From: Idiomarina sp. PL1-037
GTDB lineage: Bacteria > Pseudomonadota > Gammaproteobacteria > Enterobacterales > Alteromonadaceae
Direction: 5' to 3'
Length of the DNA: 64,000 nucleotides
Assembly (NCBI RefSeq): GCF_034422975.1
Contig: NZ_CP139873.1
Span: 744,001-808,000 of the forward strand
The notes beneath the pieces were generated by a model. That model was not told the DNA's origin, searched no databases, and was given only the letters and a program-made list of their open reading frames with translations. Position numbers and translations under genes: made by a program. Shown here piece by piece: positions 59,105-64,000 of the stretch. Within the stretch, counting starts at the first letter, position 1. Each line of letters opens with the position of its first letter.

Positions 59105-59168
59105 ATAAATTCGTGCTTCTGATCAGAGATGAAAAGCTATACTTGTTGCTTTGGTTAAAGTGAATTAG

Positions 59169-59369
59169 CTATTTATCAACATTTTTCCATGGGCCGAACG
59201 CTATAAAGTAAAGAAGAATGATATTTGCGATAGGGATAACAATCAGAAGACCCAATGGACCAGGGTAGCCAACTCGTTGGCAGATACGCCATGCGGGAGC
59301 AATAAAAATAGCTCCCACAATCAGCATCCATAGAAAGCCCATACCTGCGAACATTTCGTGATTCATCAT
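59169..59369 (-). CDS. small two-helix membrane protein of unknown function
   Basis: About 66 residues, beginning MMNHEMFAGMGFLWMLIVGAIF, with two hydrophobic helices separated by APAWRICQRVGYPGP and a short C-terminal tail (FGPWKNVDK). A good AAGGAG lies six nt before ATG 59369; a longer in-frame start at 59390 is possible. Similar very small membrane proteins occur beside copper and heavy-metal genes, but I do not recognise a family. Divergent from the Cys/His-rich protein gene, and only 20 to 75 nt from its start. Confidence 0.6.
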   Translation of the reverse strand: MMNHEMFAGMGFLWMLIVGAIFIAPAWRICQRVGYPGPLGLLIVIPIANIILLYFIAFGPWKNVDK

Positions 59370-59388
59370 TATCTGCTCCTTATTTGAC

Positions 59389-59790
59389 ATGCGTTTAAAT
59401 GACGTTAAACTGAAATTTATTAAATTGCAAAAAAGCAGGGTGCTCGTGCAGGTTCGAATTCTGTTAGTAATGGCAGTGATATTAGTGTCGATGTCGTTTT
59501 CGCAAACGGTAGACGCTCACGCTTGCCATGATGACGGGCAGATGCAGCACAGCATGATGCAGGAAGCGAGCGCAAGCGACTGCGAGCATGAGAAGCAAAA
59601 GCACAATTCGTGCTGCGCTGACATGACAATTCGGCATTGTTCCGGCAGTCCAGTTTTATTTGTCGGGCAGTCTTCTTCAGTTAATGCCGCTGTGATCAAC
59701 TTTTCTTCTAAAGTCGATTCCCCGATTGACACTTCAATTCGCGCTAAACACGCGTCTAATCTATTTCGTCCTCCAATAATTATCGTTTAA
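59389..59790 (+). CDS. secreted Cys/His-rich protein, CopL/DUF2946-like
   Basis: Up to 133 residues; from the alternative GTG at 59446 it would be 114. The sequence has a signal peptide (VRILLVMAVILVSMSFSQTVDA) and then a mature part rich in metal-binding residues (AHACHDDGQMQHSMMQEASASDCEHEKQKHNSCCADMTIRHC). This composition, and the position just before copA, resemble CopL-type metal-binding proteins upstream of copper operons; the assignment is by pattern only. The start is uncertain, because ATG 59389 sits in the divergent promoter region. Confidence 0.6.
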   Translation: MRLNDVKLKFIKLQKSRVLVQVRILLVMAVILVSMSFSQTVDAHACHDDGQMQHSMMQEASASDCEHEKQKHNSCCADMTIRHCSGSPVLFVGQSSSVNAAVINFSSKVDSPIDTSIRAKHASNLFRPPIIIV

Positions 59791-59856
59791 TAAGTTTCTA
59801 GAAATTTAGTACACGCCCGACGTGTCCCTTTAATACTTATTAGTCGGTGGATAATT

Positions 59857-60345
59857 ATGTCTATCAAACGCAATAGCGCTATTTTAGCGATGCTTTTTTC
59901 TGTGTCTATGTCAGTTGCTGGCGCAGAAGAGCAACTGAGAGTTCTAAAAGATCCCAACTGTGGCTGCTGTGAAAAGTGGTTAAAAGCTTTACCCGAAAGC
60001 TTAAATGTTTCTGTTCAGCACCCAATAGACTTGACGCAGCAAAAGCGTCAAGCAGGTATCAGTGCTGATATCCAGTCCTGTCATACTGCTATCTCCGATA
60101 GTGGCTTTGTCTTCGAGGGGCATGTTCCCCCTGTACTCGTTTCCCGCTATTTGGAGGGAGACAAGTCAACTAACGGAATCGGTTTAACTGTTCCGGGAAT
60201 GCCTGTCGGCTCTGTCGGTATGGAAATGGGAAGTCGATTCCAGCCCTATACCGTTTATGAAGTGAAAAAGGATGGCTCTATAGCACCTTATCAGCAGGTA
60301 GCAAGTATTAAGCAGCAAAAGAAACTATCAGGTGGAGGCGATTAA
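59857..60345 (+). CDS. DUF411 metal-binding periplasmic protein
   Basis: A 162-residue protein with a signal peptide (MLFSVSMSVAGA) and the DUF411 core: VLKDPNCGCCEKWLKAL, SCHTAISDSGFVFEGHVPPVLVSRYL and GLTVPGMPVGSVGMEMG. DUF411 proteins are regularly found with copper resistance genes, and the CGCC site is a likely metal ligand. It precedes the tatA-like gene by 2 nt and probably heads or shares the cop operon. Confidence 0.82.
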   Translation: MSIKRNSAILAMLFSVSMSVAGAEEQLRVLKDPNCGCCEKWLKALPESLNVSVQHPIDLTQQKRQAGISADIQSCHTAISDSGFVFEGHVPPVLVSRYLEGDKSTNGIGLTVPGMPVGSVGMEMGSRFQPYTVYEVKKDGSIAPYQQVASIKQQKKLSGGGD

Positions 60346-60347
60346 TT

Positions 60348-60572
60348 ATGGGCTTCGGTGGTATGAGCCTGGTTCAACTGGGAATTCTGTTAGCTATCGT
60401 CATCCTTCTTTTTGGCAGCCGAAAGTTAAGGACTTTCGGCTCTGATCTTGGAAGTGCGATTAAAGGGTTTAAATCGTCAATATCAGATGGTGGTGCTGAA
60501 AATAATTACGATAGTTGTGACGGACAAAAATCAACCTCAAAAGAGGAGAATGAAAATGAGCACCGAGTTTAA
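60348..60572 (+). CDS. tatA: TatA-like twin-arginine translocase subunit in the copper operon
   Basis: A 74-residue protein with the TatA/E layout: short N-terminal helix (MSLVQLGILLAIVILLFG), the F-G hinge, an amphipathic helix (SRKLRTFGSDLGSAIKGFK) and an acidic tail with a few Cys/His. A GGAGG site is nine nt upstream. The gene overlaps the start of copA by 17 nt. TatA forms the pore for folded, twin-arginine substrates, and CopA has such a signal, so a dedicated channel for CopA is a reasonable inference. No tatB or tatC is adjacent. Confidence 0.85.
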   Translation: MGFGGMSLVQLGILLAIVILLFGSRKLRTFGSDLGSAIKGFKSSISDGGAENNYDSCDGQKSTSKEENENEHRV

Positions 60573-62313
60573 TAAAGGGCGTCGAAAATTCATTAAATCT
60601 GCTTTTACTGTGGCGTCCGCGTTAGCAATTGCCAAAGTAGCCCCAACATGGGCAACACCTCAAGGGCGTAAATTTAAAGATCAAGTTTTGACGAAAGATG
60701 AAATTGATTTAACCATCGCGAAGTCTCCTTTGTTAGTAGGGAATAAGGTTGGTACACCTATAACGATTAATGGTCAAATGCCTGGTCCTCTAATTCGTTT
60801 GAAAGAAGGTCAACGAGCCAAGCTAAATGTGACGAATAGACTATCTGAAGACACGTCAATCCACTGGCATGGGATTATTTTGCCTGAAAATATGGATGGC
60901 GTACCCGGGGTTTCATTTGAAGGTATAAAGCCGGGGCGAACTTATAAGTATCGCTACGACGTTGAGCAAAATGGCACTTATTGGTATCACAGCCACTCAG
61001 GTTTACAGGAGCAACTGGGGCACTTAGGTCCGCTGGTTATCGACCCAAAAGACGGAGATATAGGCGCTGATCGTGAACACACAATTATTCTAAGTGACTG
61101 GACATTCGAAGATCCAAATGAGGTTTTTCGTAATTTGAAAGTAGCGGAAGGCTACTATAACTACCAAAAGCGTACGATATTTGAGACGTTCGAGGACGTG
61201 CGCCAGCATGGGTTAGAGAAAACCTGGAAGCAAAGAGAAATGTGGGGACAAATGCGGATGAGTCCTCGCGATATCGCTGATGTGACAGGGAGTACATACA
61301 CCTACCTGATGAATGGTCGCGATTCAGCAATGAACTGGTCAGCATTATTTAAACCAGGTGAGAAAGTGCGACTTCGTATTATCAACGGCTCTGCGATGAG
61401 CTTTTTCGATGTACGTATTCCTGGTCTAGAGATGACTGTAGTGGCGGCAGATGGTCAACCGGTGAAGCCTGTGTCTATTGATGAGTTTCGTATCGGAGTG
61501 GCTGAAACCTATGATGTCATTGTTCAGCCAAAGCATAACAAGGCTTATACGATTTTTGCGGAGAGCTTTGACCGTAGTGGCTATGTCAGAGGCACATTAA
61601 CACCAGAAATTGGCCTTGAAGCAGAAGTTCCTGAGTTACGCGCGGTGCCTGAACGTGGTATGGCCGCGATGGGAATGGGGGCCATGGCGATGTCAGGAAA
61701 TAAGGAAGAGAAAGGTATGATGAATATGAGCGGCACAGACGGTCATATGAATCATGAAATGATGCATAAAAAAGAGCTTCCTGTGGAAAACATTAAAATT
61801 GAGCACAGTGAAGGTGGTCACGGAGCTGCTGCCGCCATGATAGCTATGAATCCGACCAGTCGTCTCCATGAACCGGGCATAGGTTTGGATAATGTTGACC
61901 ATAGAGTCTTAGTGTATAGCGATCTTATTGGCGCCCAAGAATGGCCAGATAAGCGGGAACCAGAGCGCCAGATTGAACTGCATTTGACCGGTAATATGGA
62001 ACGGTATATGTGGTCGTTTGACGGGAAGAAATACACCGAAGTTGACGGCCCTGTGCAGTTCCGTCACGGCGAGCGCTTAAGGTTGGTGATGGTTAATGAC
62101 ACCATGATGGATCATCCAATCCACTTACACGGTATGTGGATGGAACTTGAAAATGGACAGTATCCTCGTCCTCGTAAGCACACCATTAGTTTAAAACCAA
62201 GCGAGAAAGTATCACTACTGATATCCGCTGATGCACCGGGAAGCTGGGCATTTCATTGTCATCTGCTTTATCACATGAAAGCGGGCATGTTTCGTGTGGT
62301 AAATGTGGCATAA
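60556..62313 (+). CDS. copA: multicopper oxidase CopA, Tat-exported copper resistance protein
   Basis: A 585-residue oxidase with a twin-arginine signal (GRRKFIKSAFTVASALAIAK). The four copper motifs are present: IHWHGIILP, TYWYHSHSGLQEQ, HPIHLHGMWME and HCHLLYHMKAGMF, the last with the type I Cys, His and Met. A Met-rich insertion lies at about residues 370-400 (GMAAMGMGAMAMSG and MMNMSGTDGHMNHEMMH), as in CopA/PcoA and CueO. It oxidises Cu(I) in the periplasm. The ATG at 60556 has AGAGGAG seven nt upstream. It is followed by copB with its own AAGGAGG. Confidence 0.95.
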   Translation: MSTEFNKGRRKFIKSAFTVASALAIAKVAPTWATPQGRKFKDQVLTKDEIDLTIAKSPLLVGNKVGTPITINGQMPGPLIRLKEGQRAKLNVTNRLSEDTSIHWHGIILPENMDGVPGVSFEGIKPGRTYKYRYDVEQNGTYWYHSHSGLQEQLGHLGPLVIDPKDGDIGADREHTIILSDWTFEDPNEVFRNLKVAEGYYNYQKRTIFETFEDVRQHGLEKTWKQREMWGQMRMSPRDIADVTGSTYTYLMNGRDSAMNWSALFKPGEKVRLRIINGSAMSFFDVRIPGLEMTVVAADGQPVKPVSIDEFRIGVAETYDVIVQPKHNKAYTIFAESFDRSGYVRGTLTPEIGLEAEVPELRAVPERGMAAMGMGAMAMSGNKEEKGMMNMSGTDGHMNHEMMHKKELPVENIKIEHSEGGHGAAAAMIAMNPTSRLHEPGIGLDNVDHRVLVYSDLIGAQEWPDKREPERQIELHLTGNMERYMWSFDGKKYTEVDGPVQFRHGERLRLVMVNDTMMDHPIHLHGMWMELENGQYPRPRKHTISLKPSEKVSLLISADAPGSWAFHCHLLYHMKAGMFRVVNVA

Positions 62314-62324
62314 GGAGGAAGGCT

Positions 62325-63068
62325 ATGTACGCTAAATCATTGTTGTTCACTACAGCACTTTTACCCGCAGTGGCAATGGCGGGACATGCAGAGGAAGGCT
62401 GGCCAGAGCCCGTTAAAGAATATTACACCGGGCAGGTATTATTTGACCGGCTGGAATTAACGCGAACAGACGAGGAAGAGAACGTTGCCGTTTGGGACAT
62501 GATGGCTTGGTACGGTGGTGATTATCATCGGTTTGTCTTCAAAAGTGAGGGGGAAAATATTCAAGATGACGGAGAGCCCACTGACTTGGAAAGTGCTGAG
62601 TTGTTATACGGCTACCTGATGTCTCCGTTTTGGTCGTTTCAGGCCGGTGTCGGTACGCGAGGCTCCTTATCGTCCGATGCCTCTATGGAAAATTATGCCG
62701 TTGTTAGCTTCATGGGGCTGGCTCCGTATTGGTTTGAAATGGACAACTCGTTGATGGTGAACGAAGAAGGTGATGTCCAGTTTGTCAGCGAAACTGAATA
62801 TGAGTGGCAGTTAACGCAAACATCGTACTTGCAGCCTCGTATTGAGTTAACAGCTAACCTAACAGATTCAGACAAATATGAGCGGGAGAGCGGGTTGAGT
62901 AATTTGCGCGTGGGTTTGCGTTATCGACACGAGGTGAGTCGTGAATTTGCTCCTTATATCGGTATTTACTGGAACGGTGCGTTAGGAAACACGGCGGACC
63001 AGCTGAAACGTATGGGTGAAGATACGACTGAAACAGGCGTGGTCTTAGGGGCCAGAGTTTGGTTTTAA
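62325..63068 (+). CDS. copB: CopB-like outer-membrane copper resistance protein
   Basis: A 247-residue protein with a signal peptide (MYAKSLLFTTALLPAVAMAGHA) and a beta-barrel-like C-terminal part (LRVGLRYRHEVSREFAPYIGIYWNGALG, ending LGARVWF). This is the CopB/PcoB C-terminal domain. The Met/His-rich N-terminal segment of PcoB is missing, so this is a short form. The start at 62325 follows a perfect AAGGAGG; an in-frame ATG at 62256 lies within copA. CopB proteins help to remove or sequester copper at the outer membrane. Confidence 0.92.
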   Translation: MYAKSLLFTTALLPAVAMAGHAEEGWPEPVKEYYTGQVLFDRLELTRTDEEENVAVWDMMAWYGGDYHRFVFKSEGENIQDDGEPTDLESAELLYGYLMSPFWSFQAGVGTRGSLSSDASMENYAVVSFMGLAPYWFEMDNSLMVNEEGDVQFVSETEYEWQLTQTSYLQPRIELTANLTDSDKYERESGLSNLRVGLRYRHEVSREFAPYIGIYWNGALGNTADQLKRMGEDTTETGVVLGARVWF

Positions 63069-63095
63069 TGGATGATAAAACAAAGAGGAAACAAC

Positions 63096-63350
63096 ATGAG
63101 AAACTTATTTAAATTAGCATTCGCCACCGCTTTATTTTTTAGTGCATGGGCCAACGCCCATGTCGGCATGACATCCAGTAGCCCGGAAGACGGTGCGACT
63201 TTGTCGGAGTCACCGGCGGAAATTACGATGAATTTTTCCGGTGATGTTCGCCTGGCTAAAATTATGCTGCACTCAGACGACGGTAAGATGGACTTCCCAG
63301 CTTTTACTAGACAGTCTGTAGATTCTGAAAGTACGCCTTTTCAAAGTTAG
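63096..63350 (+). pseudogene. copC: copC, truncated
   Basis: 84 residues from ATG 63096 with an upstream AAAGAGGA: signal peptide MRNLFKLAFATALFFSAWANA, then the CopC/PcoC start HVGMTSSSPEDGATLSESPAEITMNFSGDVRLAKIMLHSDDGKM. CopC domains normally continue for about 40 further residues to a conserved DGH-type segment with a copper His. Here the frame ends early at FTRQSVDSESTPFQS. The first copper His (mature N-terminus) is present and the C-terminal half absent, so the gene is likely a fragment. Confidence 0.8.
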
Positions 63351-63369
63351 CAGGCGATACCCCGCCTGT

Positions 63370-63570
63370 ATGAGAATGACGCTTTTTGGGATTGTAAAAC
63401 ATCTCGATAAAATTAAATATCTCAGTCTTCGCTTCGTTCCTGATCTGGGGATCAGCGATACTTTACCGACCAATAAGTTAAAGTTGATCGAATTGCCAGT
63501 ATTAAAGACCGGAGAATACGATTTTCATTGTCAGATGCAAAGGTATCTAGGAAAACTTATTGTCAAATAA
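63370..63570 (+). pseudogene. remnant of a cupredoxin-domain protein gene
   Basis: The open frame ends in LRFVPDLGISDTLPTNKLKL, IELPVLKTGEYDFHCQM and QRYLGKLIVK, which matches the C-terminal half of small periplasmic cupredoxin proteins found in copper clusters, including the C-x-M end of the metal site. The part before about 63420 does not resemble the family in this frame and there is no signal peptide, so the 5' half is lost or frameshifted. It lies directly after the copC fragment. Confidence 0.65.
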
Positions 63571-63712
63571 GTGAGACAAATAAGAGCTAATATGAATGAA
63601 AAAAAAGTGCTTATAACAACTATTATCACTCCTGAACTAGCTTAACCTATCACCAACCAGCAGCTAAACCCGAAATATTGGTAACTGTCCAGTGAAGTTA
63701 AGCTAGGTTATC

Positions 63713-64000
63713 TCACCCAGCGCAGCAAGATAATTGGCTAACATCTTTAGTAAACGTTTGAGCGCATAATTTTAAGCCTTCTACCATCGTAAGGTATGGG
63801 AAGAGCTCATCAGCCAACTCATTGACTGTCATTCCTGCTCTTATCGCCATTACAGCAGCTTGAATCAACTCACCAGCTTCTCCTGCGACGACTTGAACAC
63901 CGAGCAGCCGGCCGCTGCCACTTTCTGCGACAATTTTTATAAACCCTTGGGTATCGAAGTTAACCAATGCCCGTGGGACATTTTCAAGGCCCAACGTGCG
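63713..64000 (-). CDS. merA: mercuric reductase C-terminal part, gene enters from right edge
   Basis: About 95 residues remain in the window and the frame stays open to the edge. The end TKDVSQLSCCAG carries the vicinal Cys pair that binds Hg(II) in MerA, and TQGFIKIVAESGSGRLLGVQVVAGEAGELIQAAVMAIRAGMT is the pyridine-nucleotide disulfide oxidoreductase dimerisation domain. MerA reduces Hg(II) to Hg(0) with NADPH in the cytoplasm. The rest of the gene and any mer operon lie beyond the window. Confidence 0.92.
   Translation of the reverse strand, partial: RTLGLENVPRALVNFDTQGFIKIVAESGSGRLLGVQVVAGEAGELIQAAVMAIRAGMTVNELADELFPYLTMVEGLKLCAQTFTKDVSQLSCCAG

Larger units (their letters stand above)
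55724..59112. mobile_element. ISPpu12-like ISL3-family insertion element with target duplication
   Basis: The element itself is 55732-59104 (3373 bp). It has perfect 24-bp terminal inverted repeats (55732-55755, starting GGGTATACGG; 59081-59104, ending CCGTATACCC) and is flanked by the 8-bp direct duplication ATAAATTC at 55724-55731 and 59105-59112. Content and size match ISPpu12 from Pseudomonas plasmid pWW0: a MerR-type regulator, a cation efflux protein, lspA and an ISL3 transposase. G+C is visibly higher than the surroundings. The intact ends and duplication point to recent insertion. Confidence 0.93.

Noticed and set aside
62256..62324. Earlier ATG for copB within copA
   Set aside because: It would encode 23 residues with no signal peptide; the ATG at 62325 has a perfect AAGGAGG.

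Overview
The window looks like a chromosome segment of a marine gammaproteobacterium of the Alteromonadales, most likely Idiomarina or a close relative. This is inferred from the protein complement and gene order: a divergent argE / argCBFG-argH(A) cluster with the argininosuccinate lyase fused to an acetyltransferase, an aceBA glyoxylate pair, a YbiT-type ABC-F protein, a large TonB receptor, many sensor kinases and chemoreceptors, and moderate G+C. No rRNA gene, complete tRNA gene or CRISPR array was seen.

Layout. 1-7.7 kb: a PLP-dependent Cys/Met-metabolism enzyme cut by the left edge, a divergent azurin, an RND efflux adaptor/permease pair, and on the minus strand a soluble GAF histidine kinase followed by a TerB-like protein. 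7.9-12 kb: an exported beta-propeller/amidohydrolase fusion, convergent with a LysR regulator. 12.2-18.3 kb: hipBA followed 17 nt later by aceK; aceK converges on and overlaps the opposing aceB-aceA pair, so the glyoxylate enzymes and the kinase/phosphatase that controls flux into the shunt are adjacent but not in one operon. 18.5-20.1 kb: a 4-helix-bundle chemoreceptor. 20.2-27.3 kb: the arginine cluster with ArgR-box-like sites between argE and argC. 27.2-32.8 kb: an exported metallo-beta-lactamase-fold protein, then a probable phosphate-starvation operon (Pho-box-like site, lipoprotein, TonB receptor), then MscS. 33.8-39.9 kb: YbiT, a glutathione transferase, a DUF1707/LiaF-like protein, an amidohydrolase with a large helical insertion, and an M24 peptidase. 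39.9-52.6 kb: a dense signalling block (Hpt-REC-GGDEF, lone REC, CHASE hybrid kinase, GAF/PAS kinase, REC-GGDEF-EAL and a divergent Cache kinase). 52.7-55.1 kb: a Tsx/OmpK-like outer-membrane protein and a second chemoreceptor whose natural start is followed by an in-frame amber codon.

From about 55.4 kb to the right edge the window is accessory DNA. A tRNA-3'-end-like core with a terminator and flanking 13-bp repeats looks like an old integrase attachment site. About 220 bp further on is a complete ISPpu12-like ISL3 element (55732-59104) with perfect 24-bp terminal inverted repeats and a perfect 8-bp target duplication. It carries a MerR-type regulator, a cation diffusion facilitator, lspA and the transposase. 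Beyond it lies a copper-resistance cluster: a small membrane protein, a Cys/His-rich secreted protein, a DUF411 protein, a private TatA-like protein, the Tat-exported multicopper oxidase CopA, CopB, a truncated copC and a cupredoxin relic. The end of a mercuric reductase gene enters from the right. Together this is a metal-resistance island showing both recent insertion and decay.

The observations most worth following up are the Pho-box promoter whose leader forms a perfect 12-bp hairpin over the ribosome binding site, the amber-blocked chemoreceptor, the TatA/CopA gene pair, the attachment-site relic with arm-like repeats, hipBA-aceK linkage, and the amidohydrolase with an unexplained helical insertion.
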